A stretch of 64,000 nt of DNA, taken from Anisodus tanguticus (lineage: Eukaryota; Streptophyta; Magnoliopsida; Solanales; Solanaceae). The stretch covers positions 24,495,001 to 24,559,000 of the forward strand of contig CM067542.1 of the NCBI GenBank assembly GCA_034509755.1, in the 5' to 3' direction. Shown here piece by piece: positions 44,239 to 58,201 of the stretch; position 1 is the stretch's first letter; every line of letters begins with the position of its first letter. Made by a program: the position numbers and the translations under genes. Under the pieces are notes generated by a model, which was not told the DNA's origin, did no database searches, and saw nothing but the letters and a program-made list of their open reading frames with translations.

Positions 44239-46581
44239 ATGGAAGAGATGTTTTTAAGGTCGGCTTCATGAAAGCAAGAAAGGAAGCAAGTTTAGCGAAC
44301 ATAGATATGGAAAGGGATGGATTTTAACCAGTTGTTGTTAGATCAATTCCCATTCATTCTTTAATAGAATAGGGAATTGGCGAGCTGCGACTATCAGGAA
44401 TGGGTTATAGCCTATGACTAAAAGCGCCACGGTTTTGTTGGTTGGTTAATTGGTCACATTTATTAATGAAATGGCTTGGATTGGAATTAGTCTGGATACG
44501 GAAAAATAATTATATTAGACCGAATAAGTACATTCGATCTAATAAGTACCTTGTGTTAGAATTGAGAAATTATATGGTCCGTATATTTAGTATTCTCTTA
44601 TTTATTACCTGTGTCTAACCACAAGTGTATTATCATCCCCTAGGGTAACATCTTCATCATAGGGAGGAGCGTCATCATTCCCTAGTGGATTTTCCAACAC
44701 CTTGTACCCCCAAAGTGGCAACTCTTTCAACATTACAACACATTCCACTAGGCATTTCACTGTCAATAGCCATATTATCATCAAATAAGACATTAAACAT
44801 TAAAGAGAGAAAATAAGTGAACAATAAGGAGTCAAATTATGTAATTTCATTTTCAAGAAGTCAAATGTCATCTTTCGGAGCACTTTGCCATCCACATGAC
44901 TATTCACATAACACACATCACCATCACAATTTTGAGTCTTATCACATGACACTAAAGCAAAATCAAGAGACCCATTTTGATATGAAACAAAAAATGGTGG
45001 GGTGTCACATTCACTCAAATGACCAACTACATCAACATCATCGCTTGTTGGAGGCTCATTAAGCACATCACAAGATTCCTCCATTAATGGATTACTATTA
45101 CAAGCACATTGATCAACACTAGTTGGTAGCATGTTACGCTCACAAGATTTACTAACATGATTACCAGAATTAAAGTGAACTAGTGTTCAATCATCCCTAT
45201 CACAGGAAAATGTACTACCATTTAAGTTACAAGTGTCAACACTAGGTGGACACAAATCGATCTTGCAAGAAGAGTCAATTCGGTCCTCAAAATGATCAAC
45301 TAGTGTATGAGCACTCTTATCACATGCAATGCACTCTTATCACATGCAATGCACTCTTATCACAAGTGTCAAACACTAGGTGGACAAAAATTAAGCTCAC
45401 AAGAAGAATCAATATGGTCATCAAAAGAATCAACTAGTGGATGAGCACTCTCGATAATGACATTATAATCACATGACAAAGGATCATGATACTCAAAACA
45501 ATGCAAGAAATCACCAGCTTTACAAAAAGGTAAACCTTTATTTACACTCAAGTTTTCATCATGATCATTCAAATCACTTGAAGTGTTAAGATTATATATT
45601 TTACCTTGTAGCCCATATGAAAGGTTCTTCTCACCTTTATTGATCTCAACATGTTCTTTAAAGCATTGGGTTCTTCATATGAAGACTTCTTTAGAAATTC
45701 ATTTCCTTGAGTACCTACAAAAGAGTCTTCACAACAAGATGACAAAGTAGAAACGTTAGATTGAATTTGTGGCAACTCTGTCACATCCTCTCCTTTTTCC
45801 ACTCTTGAGTTGCCACGTTGTACTCTTTTACTCCTCTCTATATTTTATCTCTTAAATTCGTTAGACCTCTTGGTTCCATAAGGAATCTTTTTCTTATTCA
45901 CCATGTGGAAAGGTACGGTAATCTTACCTTCTTACAAATAGGCTCAATTTGTCTCACAAGGAGAATCTTGCTTTTCTTTCTTTCGAATTTAGTAGAACCC
46001 TTCACTCCAAGCTTCAATGTAGCTTTAAGAGGGGTATCATCTTTCTTTTCTTTGGTTGACGAGGTTTTAATGGAATGAGATTCTTGTGAGCATTACTTAT
46101 CTCTTGTTGAAGAGGCACGGGTGGGAAGAGAAGTCTTCTATATTTGTCCACGACATACTTGTGCCACTTTTTTTAATAGGATAACCCATTACTTTTAAAT
46201 CAATCAAGCCCCCAAAACAAGTCACAACCTTCCAAAGGGATCACATCACACCTCCTTATCTCGACTTTGTGTAGAAATCTTTGATAAAGCTCGACTTGCA
46301 TCATTCTCCCCTTTTTGAAAAGAATGTTTCCTCAAATTTGAGAGATTACCTACACCAAAAGAAATCACAAGATCGAGTATGCGACTAAGATTTTGAACAC
46401 ACAAGGAATAAGTAGCAATTTGCAAATAAGTAGCACCTTCCTTTTCAAAACACTCCTTCTGTGCAGTGAGATTCAGAATCCCCAATATCCTGGTCTTTAC
46501 CTTTGCTTCGAGGGACAAGCACCGCATCTAGGTAAACCATCATCTAATTGAATTGATTCCCCGGATCTTCCATCTACGAAA
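44239..46581. repeat. Array unit U9 (2343 bp, B type)
   Basis: B type; two 20-bp repeats; ctagggtaac variant near 44641. Confidence 0.9.
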
Positions 46582-48924
46582 ATGGAAGAGATGTTTTTAA
46601 GGTCGGCTTCATGAAAGCAAGAAAGGAAGCAAGTTTAGCGAACATAGATATGGAAAGGGATGGATTTTAACCAGTTGTTGTTAGATCAATTCCCATTCAT
46701 TCTTTAATAGAATAGGGAATTGGCAGAGCTGCGACTATCAGGAATGGGTTATAGCCTATGACTAAAAGCGCCACGGTTTTGTTGGTTGGTTAATTGGTCA
46801 CATTTATTAATGAAATGGCTTGGATTGGAATTAGTCTGGATACGGAAAAATAATTATATTAGACCGAATAAGTACATTCGATCTAATAAGTACCTTGTGT
46901 TAGAATTGAGAAATTATATGGTCCGTATATTTAGTATTCTCTTATTTATTACCTGTGTCTAACCACAAGTGTATTATCATCCCCTAAGGGAACATCTTCA
47001 TCATAGGGAGGAGCGTCATCATTCCCTAGTGGATTTTCCAACACCTTGTACCCCCAAAGTGGCAACTCTTTCAACATTACAACACATTCCACTAGGCATT
47101 TCACTGTCAATAGCCATATTATCATCAAATAAGACATTAAACATTAAAGAGAGAAAATAAGTGAACAATAAGGAGTCAAATTATGTAATTTCATTTTCAA
47201 GAAGTCAAATGTCATCTTTCGGAGCACTGCCATCCACATGACTATTCACATAACACACATCACCATCACAATTTTGAGTCTTATCACATGACACTAAAGC
47301 AAAATCAAGAGACCCATTTTGATATGAAACAAAAAATGGTGGGGTGTCACATTCACTCAAATGACCAACTACATCAACATCATCGCTTGTTGGAGGCTCA
47401 TTAAGCACATCACAAGATTCCTCCATTAATGGATTACTATTACAAGCACATTGATCAACACTAGTTGGTAGCATGTTACGCTCACAAGATTTACTAACAT
47501 GATTACCAGAATTAAAGTGAACTAGTGTTCAATCATCCCTATCACAGGAAAATGTACTACCATTTAAGTTACAAGTGTCAACACTAGGTGGACACAAATC
47601 GATCTTGCAAGAAGAGTCAATTCGGTCCTCAAAATGATCAACTAGTGTATGAGCACTCTTATCACATGCAATGCACTCTTATCACATGCAATGCACTCTT
47701 ATCACAAGTGTCAAACACTAGGTGGACACAAATTAAGCTCACAAGAAGAATCAATATGGTCATCAAAAGAATCAACTAGTGGATGAGCACTCTCGATAAT
47801 GACATTATAATCACATGACAAAGGATCATGATACTCAAAACAATGCAAGAAATCACCAGCTTTACAAAAAGGTAAACCTTTATTTACACTCAAGTTTTCA
47901 TCATGATCATTCAAATCACTTGAAGTGTTAAGATTATATATTTTACCTTGTAGCCCATATGAAAGGTTCTTCTCACCTTTATTGATCTCAACATGTTCTT
48001 TAAAGCATTGGGTTCTTCATATGAAGACTTCTTTAGAAATTCATTTCCTTGAGTACCTACAAAAGAGTCTTCACAACAAGATGACAAAGTAGAAACGTTA
48101 GATTGAATTTGTGGCAACTCTGTCACATCCTCTCCTTTTTCCACTCTTGAGTTGCCACGTTGTACTCTTTTACTCCTCTCTATATTTTATCTCTTAAATT
48201 CATTAGACCTCTTGGTTCCATAAGGAATCTTTTTCTTATTCACCATGTGGAAAGGTACGGTAATCTTACCTTCTTACAAATAGGCTCAATTTGTCTCACA
48301 AGGAGAATCTTGCTTTTCTTTCTTTCAGAATTTAGTAGAACCCTTCACTCCAAGCTTCAATGTAGCTTTAAGAGGGGTATCATCTTTCTTTTCTTTGGTT
48401 GACGAGGTTTTAATGGAATGAGATTCTTGTGAGCATTACTTATCTCTTGTTGAAGAGGCACGGGTGGGAAGAGAAGTCTTCTATATTTGTCCACGACATA
48501 CTTGTGCCACTTTTTTTAATAGGATAACCCATTACTTTTAAATCAATCAAGCCCCCAAAACAAGTCACAACCTTCCAAAGGGATCACATCACACCTCCTT
48601 ATCTCGACTTTGTGTAGAAATCTTTGATAAAGATCGACTTGCATCATTCTCCCCTTTTTGAAAAGAATGTTTCCTCAAATTTGAGAGATTACCTACACCA
48701 AAAGAAATCACAAGATCGAGTATGCGACTAAGATTTTGAACACACAAGGAATAAGTAGCAATTTGCAAATAAGTAGCACCTTCCTTTTCAAAACACTCCT
48801 TCTGTGCAGTGAGATTCAGAATCCCCAATATCCTGGTCTTTACCTTTGCTTCGAGGGACAAGCACCGCATCTAGGTAAACCATCATCTAATTGAATTGAT
48901 TCCCCGGATCTTCCATCTACGAAA
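46582..48924. repeat. Array unit U10 (2343 bp, B type)
   Basis: B type; two 20-bp repeats; attcattag replaces attcgttag. Confidence 0.9.
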
Positions 48925-51255
48925 ATGGAAGAGATGTTTTTAAGGTCGGCTTCATGAAAGCAAGAAAGGAAGCAAGTTTAGCGAACATAGATATGGAAAG
49001 GGATGGATTTTAACCAGTTGTTGTTAGATCAATTCCCATTCATTCTTTAATAGAATAGGGAATTGGCAGAGCTGCGACTATCAGGAATGGGTGATAGCCT
49101 ATGACTAAAAGCGCCACGGTTTTGTTGGTTGGTTAATTGGTCACATTTATTAATGAAATGGCTTGGATTGGAATTAGTCTGGATACGGAAAAATAATTAT
49201 ATTAGACCGAATAAGTACATTCGATCTAATAAGTACCTTGTGTTAGAATTGAGAAATTATATGGTCCGTATATTTAGTATTCTCTTATTTATTACCCGTG
49301 TCTAACCACAAGTGTATTATCATCCCCTAAGGGAACATCTTCATCATAGGGAGGAGCGTCATCATTCCCTAGTGGATTTTCCAACACCTTGTACCCCCAA
49401 AGTGGCAACTCTTTCAACATTACAACACATTCCACTAGGCATTTCACTGTCAATAGCCATATTATCATCAAATAAGACATTAAACATTAAAGAGAGAAAA
49501 TAAGTGAACAATAAGGAGTCAAATTATGTAATTTCATTTTCAAGAAGTCAAATGTCATCTTTCGAAGCACTGCCATCCACATGACTATTCACATAACACA
49601 CATCACCATCACAATTTTGAGTCTTATCACATGACACTAAAGCAAAATCAAGAGACCCATTTTGATATGAAACAAAAAATGGTGGGGTGTCACATTCACT
49701 CAAATGACCAACTACATCAACATCATCGCTTGTTGGAGGCTCATTAAGCACATCACAAGATTCCTCCATTAATGGATTACTATTACAAGCACATTGATCA
49801 ACACTAGTTGGTAGCATGTTACGCTCACAAGATTTACTAACATGATTACCAGAATTAAAGTGAACTAGTGTTCAATCATCCCTATCACAGGAAAATGTAC
49901 TACCATTTAAGTTACAAGTGTCAACACTAGGTGGACACAAATCGATCTTGCAAGAAGAGTCAATTCGGTCCTCAAAATGATCAACTAGTGTATGAGCACT
50001 CTTATCACATGCAATGCACTCTTATCACAAGTGTCAAACACTAGGTGGACACAAATTAAGCTCACAAGAAGAATCAATATGGTCATCAAAAGAATCAACT
50101 AGTGGATGAGCACTCTCGATAATGACATTATAATCACATGACAAAGGATCATGATACTCAAAACAATGCAAGAAATCACCAGCTTTACAAAAAGGTAAAC
50201 CTTTATTTACACTCAAGTTTTCATCATGATCATTCAAATCACTTGAAGTGTTAAGATTATATATTTTACCTTGTAGCCCATATGAAAGGTTCTTCTCACC
50301 TTTATTGATCTCAACATGTTCTTTAAAGCATTGGGTTCTTCATATGAAGACTTCTTTAGAAATTCATTTCCTTGAGTACCTACAAAAGAGTCTTCACAAC
50401 AAGATGACAAAGTAGAAACGTTAGATTGAATTTGTGGCAACTCTGTCACATCCTCTCCTTTTTCCACTCTTGAGTTGCCACGTTGTACTCTTTTACTCCT
50501 CTCTATATTTTATCTCTTAAATTCGTTAGACCTCTTGGTTCCATAAGGAATCTTTTTCTTATTCACCATGTGGAAAGGTACGGTAATCTTACCTTCTTAC
50601 AAATAGGCTCAATTTGTCTCACAAGGAGAATCTTGCTTTTCTTTCTTTTCGAATTTAGTAGAACCCTTCACTCCAAGCTTCAATGTAGCTTTAAGAGGGG
50701 TATCATCTTTCTTTTCTTTGGTTGACGAGGTTTTAATGGAATGAGATTCTTGTGAGCATTACTTATCTCTTGTTGAAGAGGCACGGGTGGGAAGAGAAGT
50801 CTTCTATATTTGTCCACGACATACTTGTGCCACTTTTTTTAATAGGATAACCCATTACTTTTAAATCAATCAAGCCCCCAAAACAAGTCACAACCTTCCA
50901 AAGGGATCACATCACACCTCCTTATCTCGACTTTGTGTAGAAATCTTTGATAAAGCTCGACTTGCATCATTCTCCCCTTTTTGAAAAGAATGTTTCCTCA
51001 AATTTGAGAGATTACCTACACCAAAAGAAATCACAAGATCGAGTATGCGACTAAGATTTTGAACACACAAGGAATAAGTAGCAATTTGCAAATAAGTAGC
51101 ACCTTCCTTTTCAAAACACTCCTTCGTGCGTAGTGAGATTCGAATCCCCAATCCCCAATATCCCTGGTCTTTACCTTTGCTTCGAGGGACAAGCACCGCA
51201 TCTAGGTAAACCATCATCTAATTGAATTGATTCCCCGGATCTTCCATCTACGAAA
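48925..51255. repeat. Array unit U11 (2331 bp, B type)
   Basis: B type; one 20-bp repeat; duplicated aatcccc near 51145. Confidence 0.9.
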
Positions 51256-53576
51256 ATGGAAGAGATGTTTTTAAGGTCGGCTTCATGAAAGCAAGAAAGG
51301 AAGCAAGTTTAGCGAACATAGATATGGAAAGGGATGGATTTTAACCAGTTGTTGTTAGATCAATTCCCATTCATTCTTTAATAGAATAGGGAATTGGCGA
51401 GCTGCGACTATCAGGAATGGGTTATAGCCTATGACTAAAAGCGCCACGGTTTTGTTGGTTGGTTAATTGGTCACATTTATTAATGAAATGGCTTGGATTG
51501 GAATTAGTCTGGATACGGAAAAATAATTATATTAGACCGAATAAGTACATTCGATCTAATAAGTACCTTGTGTTAGAATTGAGAAATTATATGGTCCGTA
51601 TATTTAGTATTCTCATATTTATTACCCGTGTCTAACCACAAGTGTATTATCATCCCCTAAGGGGACATCTTCATCATAGGGAGGAGCGTCATCATTCCCT
51701 AGTGGATTTTCCAACACCTTGTACCCCCAAAGTGGCAACTCTTTCAACATTACAACACATTCCACTAGGCATTTCACTTTCAATAGCCATATTATCATCA
51801 AATAAGACATTAAACATTAAAGAGAGAAAATAAGTGAACAATAAGGAGTCAAATTATGTAATTTCATTTTCAAGAAGTCAAATGTCATCTTTCGGAGCAC
51901 TGCCATCCACATGACTATTCACATAACACACATCACCATCACAATTTTGAGTCTTATCACATGACACTAAAGCAAAATCAAGAGACCCATTTTGATATGA
52001 AACAAAAAATGGTGGGGTGTCACATTCACTCAAATGACCAACTACATCAACATCATCGCTTGTTGGAGGCTCATTAAGCACATCACAAGATTCCTCCATT
52101 AATGGATTACTATTACAAGCACATTGATCAACACTAGTTGGTAGCATGTTACGCTCACAAGATTTACTAACATGATTACCAGAATTAAAGTGAACTAGTG
52201 TTCAATCATCCCTATCACAGGAAAATGTACTACCATTTAAGTTACAAGTGTCAACACTAGGTGGACACAAATCGATCTTGCAAGAAGAGTCAATTCGGTC
52301 CTCAAAATGATCAACTAGTGTATGAGCACTCTTATCACATGCAATGCACTCTTATCACAAGTGTCAAACACTAGGTGGACAAAAATTAAGCTCACAAGAA
52401 GAATCAATATGGTCATCAAAAGAATCAACTAGTGGATGAGCACTCTCGATAATGACATTATAATCACATGACAAAGGATCATGATACTCAAAACAATGCA
52501 AGAAATCACCAGCTTTACAAAAAGGTAAACCTTTATTTACACTCAAGTTTTCATCATGATCATTCAAATCACTTGAAGTGTTAAGATTATATATTTTACC
52601 TTGTAGCCCATATGAAAGGTTCTTCTCACCTTTATTGATCTCAACATGTTCTTTAAAGCATTGGGTTCTTCATATGAAGACTTCTTTAGAAATTCATTTC
52701 CTTGAGTACCTACAAAAGAGTCTTCACAACAAGATGACAAAGTAGAAACGTTAGATTGAATTTGTGGCAACTCTGTCACATCCTCTCCTTTTTCCACTCT
52801 TGAGTTGCCACGTTGTACTCTTTTACTCCTCTCTATATTTTATCTCTTAAATTCATTAGACCTCTTGGTTCCATAAGGAATCTTTTTCTTATTCACCATG
52901 TGGAAAGGTACGGTAATCTTACCTTCTTACAAATAGGCTCAATTTGTCTCACAAGGAGAATCTTGCTTTTCTTTCTTTTAGAATTTAGTAGAACCCTTCA
53001 CTCCAAGCTTCAATGTAGCTTTAAGAGGGGTATCATCTTTCTTTTCTTTGGTTGACGAGGTTTTAATGGAATGAGATTCTTGTGAGCATTACTTATCTCT
53101 TGTTGAAGAGGCACGGGTGGGAAGAGAAGTCTTCTATATTTGTCCACGACATACTTGTGCCACTTTTTTTAATAGGATAACCCATTACTTTTAAATCAAT
53201 CAAGCCCCCAAAACAAGTCACAACCTTCCAAAGGGATCACATCACACCTCCTTATCTCGACTTTGTGTAGAAATCTTTGATAAAGCTCGACTTGCATCAT
53301 TCTCCCCTTTTGAAAAGAATGTTTCCTCAAATTTGAGAGATTACCTACACCAAAAGAAATCACAAGATCGAGTATGCGACTAAGATTTTGAACACACAAG
53401 GAATAAGTAGCAATTTGCAAATAAGTAGCACCTTCCTTTTCAAAACACTCCTTCTGTGCAGTGAGATTCAGAATCCCCAATATCCTGGTCTTTACCTTTG
53501 CTTCGAGGGACAAGCACCGCATCTAGGTAAACCATCATCTAATTGAATTGATTCCCCGGATCTTCCATCTACGAAA
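51256..53576. repeat. Array unit U12 (2321 bp, B type)
   Basis: B type; one 20-bp repeat. Confidence 0.9.
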
Positions 53577-55864
53577 ATGGAAGAGATGTTTTTAAGGTCG
53601 GCTTCATGAAAGCAAGAAAGGAAGCAAGTTTAGCGAACATAGATATGGAAAGGGATGGATTTTAACCAGTTGTTGTTAGGTCAATTCCCATTCATTCTTT
53701 AATAGAATAGGGAATTGGCAGAGCAGGAATGGGTGATAGCCTATGACTAAAAGCGCCACGGTTTTGTTGGTTGGTTAATTGGTCACATTTATTAATGAAA
53801 TGGCTTGGATTGGAATTAGTCTGGATACGGAAAAATAATTATATTAGACCGAATAAGTACATTCGATCTAATAAGTACCTTGTGTTAGAATTGAGAAATT
53901 ATATGGTCCGTATATTTAGTATTCTCTTATTTATTACTGTGTCTAACCACAAGTGTATTATCATCCCCTAAGGGAACATCTTCATCATAGGGAGGAGCGT
54001 CATCATTCCCTAGTGGATTTTCCAACACCTTGTACCCCCAAAGTGGCAACTCTTTCAACATTACAACACATTCCACTAGGCATTTCACTTGTCAATAGCC
54101 ATATTATCATCAAATAAGACATTAAACATTAAAGAGAGAAAATAAGTGAACAATAAGGAGTCAAATTATGTAATTTCATTTTCAAGAAGTCAAATGTCAT
54201 CTTTCGAGCATCGCCATCCACATGACTATTCACATAACACACATCACCATCACAATTTTGAGTCTTATCACATGACACTAAAGCAAAATCAAGAGACCCA
54301 TTTTGATATGAAACAAAAAATGGTGGGGTGTCACATTCACTCAAATGACCAACTACATCAACATCATCGCTTGTTGGAGGCTCATTAAGCACATCACAAG
54401 ATTCCTCCATTAATGGATTACTATTACAAGCACATTGATCAACACTAGTTGGTAGCATGTTACGCTCACAAGATTTACTAACATGATTACCAGAATTAAA
54501 GTGAACTAGTGTTCAATCATCCCTATCACAGGAAAATGTACTACCATTTAAGTTACAAGTGTCAACACTAGGTGGACACAAATCGATCTTGCAAGAAGAG
54601 TCAATTCGGTCCTCAAAATGATCAACTAGTGTATGAGCACTCTTATCACAAGTGTCAAACACTAGGTGGACACAAATTAAGCTCACAAGAAGAATCAATA
54701 TGGTCATCAAAAGAATCAACTAGTGGATGAGCACTCTCGATAATGACATTATAATCACATGACAAAGGATCATGATACTCAAAACAATGCAAGAAATCAC
54801 CAGCTTTACAAAAAGGTAAACCTTTATTTACACTCAAGTTTTCATCATGATCATTCAAATCACTTGAAGTGTTAAGATTATATATTTTACCTTGTAGCCC
54901 ATATGAAAGGTTCTTCTCACCTTTATTGATCTCAACATGTTCTTTAAAGCATTGGGTTCTTCATATGAAGACTTCTTTAGAAATTCATTTGAGTACCTAC
55001 AAAAGAGTCTTCACAACAAGATGACAAAGTAGAAACGTTAGATTGAATTTGTGGCAACTCTGTCACATCCTCTCCTTTTTCCACTCTTGAGTTGCCACGT
55101 TGTACTCTTTTACTCCTCTCTATATTTTATCTCTTAAATTCATTAGACCTCTTGGTTCCATAAGGAATCTTTTTCTTATTCACCATGTGGAAAGGTACGG
55201 TAATCTTACCTTCTTACAAATAGGCTCAATTTGTCTCACAAGGAGAATCTTGCTTTTCTTTCTTTAGAATTTAGTAGAACCCTTCACTCCAAGCTTCAAT
55301 GTAGCTTTAAGAGGGGTATCATCTTTCTTTTCTTTGGTTGACGAGGTTTTAATGGAATGAGATTCTTGTGAGCATTACTTATCTCTTGTTGAAGAGGCAC
55401 GGGTGGGAAGAGAAGTCTTCTATATTTGTCCACGACATACTTGTGCCACTTTTTTTAATAGGATAACCCATTACTTTTAAATCAATCAAGCCCCCAAAAC
55501 AAGTCACAACCTTCCAAAGGGATCACATCACACCTCCTTATCTCGACTTTGTGTAGAAATCTTTGATAAAGCTCGACTTGCATCATTCTCCCCTTTTTGA
55601 AAAGAATGTTTCCTCAAATTTGAGAGATTACCTACACCAAAAGAAATCACAAGATCGAGTATGCGACTAAGATTTTGAACACACAAGGAATAAGTAGCAA
55701 TTTGCAAATAAGTAGCACCTTCCTTTTCAAAACACTCCTTCGTGCAAAGTGAGATTCGAATCCCCAATATCCCTGGTCTTTACCTTTGCTTCGAGGGACA
55801 AGCACCGCATCTAGGTAAACCATCATCTAATTGAATTGATTCCCCGGATCTTCCATCTACGAAA
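53577..55864. repeat. Array unit U13 (2288 bp, B type, no 20-bp repeat)
   Basis: The 20-bp repeat is absent. The gctgcgactatc segment near 53724 is missing (gcagagcaggaatggg), as in U15. A further 5-bp loss (ccttg) is near 54990. Confidence 0.9.
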
Positions 55865-58201
55865 ATGGAAGAGATGTTTTTAAGGTCGGCTTCATGAAAG
55901 CAAGAAAGGAAGCAAGTTTAGCGAACATAGATATGGAAAGGGATGGATTTTAACCAGTTGTTGTTAGATCAATTCCCATTCATTCTTTAATAGAATAGGG
56001 AATTGCAGCAGAGCTGCGACTATCAGGAATGGGTTATAGCCTATGACTAAAAGCGCCACGGTTTTGTTGGTTGGTTAATTGGTCACATTTATTAATGAAA
56101 TGGCTTGGATTGGAATTAGTCTGGATACGGAAAAATAATTATATTAGACCGAATAAGTACATTCGATCTAATAAGTACCTTGTGTTAGAATTGAGAAATT
56201 ATATGGTCCGTATATTTAGTATTCTCTTATTTATTACTGTGTCTAACCACAAGTGTATTATCATCCCCTAAGGGAACATCTTCATCATAGGGAGGAGCGT
56301 CATCATTCCCTAGTGGATTTTCCAACACCTTGTACCCCCAAAGTGGCAACTCTTTCAACATTACAACACATTCCACTAGGCATTTCACTGTCAATAGCCA
56401 TATTATCATCAAATAAGACATTAAACATTAAAGAGAGAAAATAAGTGAACAATAAGGAGTCAAATTATGTAATTTCATTTTCAAGAAGTCAAATGTCATC
56501 TTTCGAGCACGCCATCCACATGACTATTCACATAACACACATCACCATCACAATTTTGAGTCTTATCACATGACACTAAAGCAAAATCAAGAGACCCATT
56601 TTGATATGAAACAAAAAATGGTGGGGTGTCACATTCACTCAAATGACCAACTACATCAACATCATCGCTTGTTGGAGGCTCATTAAGCACATCACAAGAT
56701 TCCTCCATTAATGGATTACTATTACAAGCACATTGATCAACACTAGTTGGTAGCATGTTACGCTCACAAGATTTACTAACATGATTACCGAATTAAAGTG
56801 AACTAGTGTTCAATCATCCCTATCACAGGAAAATGTACTACCATTTAAGTTACAAGTGTCAACACTAGGTGGACACAAATCGATCTTGCAAGAAGAGTCA
56901 ATTCGGTCCTCAAAATGATCAACTAGTGTATGAGCACTCTTATCACATGCAATGCACTCTTATCACAAGTGTCAAACACTAGGTGGACACAAATTAAGCT
57001 CACAAGAAGAATCAATATGGTCATCAAAAGAATCAACTAGTGGATGAGCACTCTCGATAATGACATTATAATCACATGACAAAGGATCATGATACTCAAA
57101 ACAATGCAAGAAATCACCAGCTTTACAAAAAGGTAAAAACCTTTATTTACACTCAAGTTTTCATCATGATCATTCAAATCACTTGAAGTGTTAAGATTAT
57201 ATATTTTACCTTGTAGCCCATATGAAAGGTTCTTCTCACCTTTATTGATCTCAACATGTTCTTTAAAGCATTGGGTTCTTCTATGAAGACTTCTTTAGAA
57301 ATTCATTTCCTTGAGTACCTACAAAAGAGTCTTCACAACAAGATGACAAAGTAGAAACGTTAGATTGAATTTGTGGCAACTCTGTCACATCCTCTCCTTT
57401 TTCCACTCTTGAGTTGCCACGTTGTACTCTTTTACTCCTCTCTATATTTTATCTCTTAAATTCGTTAGACCTCTTGGTTCCATAAGGAATCTTTTTCTTA
57501 TTCACCATGTGGAAAGGTACGGTAATCTTACCTTCTTACAAATAGGCTCAATTTGTCTCACAAGGAGAATCTTGCTTTTCTTTCTTTCAGAATTTAGTAG
57601 AACCCTTCACTCCAAGCTTCAATGTAGCTTTAAGAGGGGTATCATCTTTCTTTTCTTTGGTTGACGAGGTTTTAATGGAATGAGATTCTTGTGAGCATTA
57701 CTTATCTCTTGTTGAAGAGGCACGGGTGGGAAGAGAAGTCTTCTATATTTGTCCACGACATACTTGTGCCACTTTTTTTAATAGGATAACCCATTACTTT
57801 TAAATCAATCAAGCCCCCAAAACAAGTCACAACCTTCCAAAGGGATCACATCACACCTCCTTATCTCGACTTTGTGTAGAAATCTTTGATAAAGCTCGAC
57901 TTGCATCATTCTCCCCTTTTTGAAAAGAATGTTTCCTCAAATTTGAGAGATTACCTACACCAAAAGAAATCACAAGATCGAGTATGCGACTAAGATTTTG
58001 AACACACAAGGAATAAGTAGCAATTTGCAAATAAGTAGCACCTTCCTTTTCAAAACACTCCTGAACAAGATGTGCGACTAAGATTTTGAGATTCGAGAAT
58101 CCCCAATATCCTGGTCTTTACCTTTGCTTCGAGGGACAGCACCGCATCTAGGTAAACCATCATCTAATTGAATTGATTCCCCGGATCTTCCATCTACGAA
58201 A
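55865..58201. repeat. Array unit U14 (2337 bp, B type)
   Basis: One 20-bp repeat. An insertion at about 58062-58090 duplicates nearby sequence (gcgactaagattttga). Two bases gained near 57137 and two lost near 57282. Confidence 0.9.
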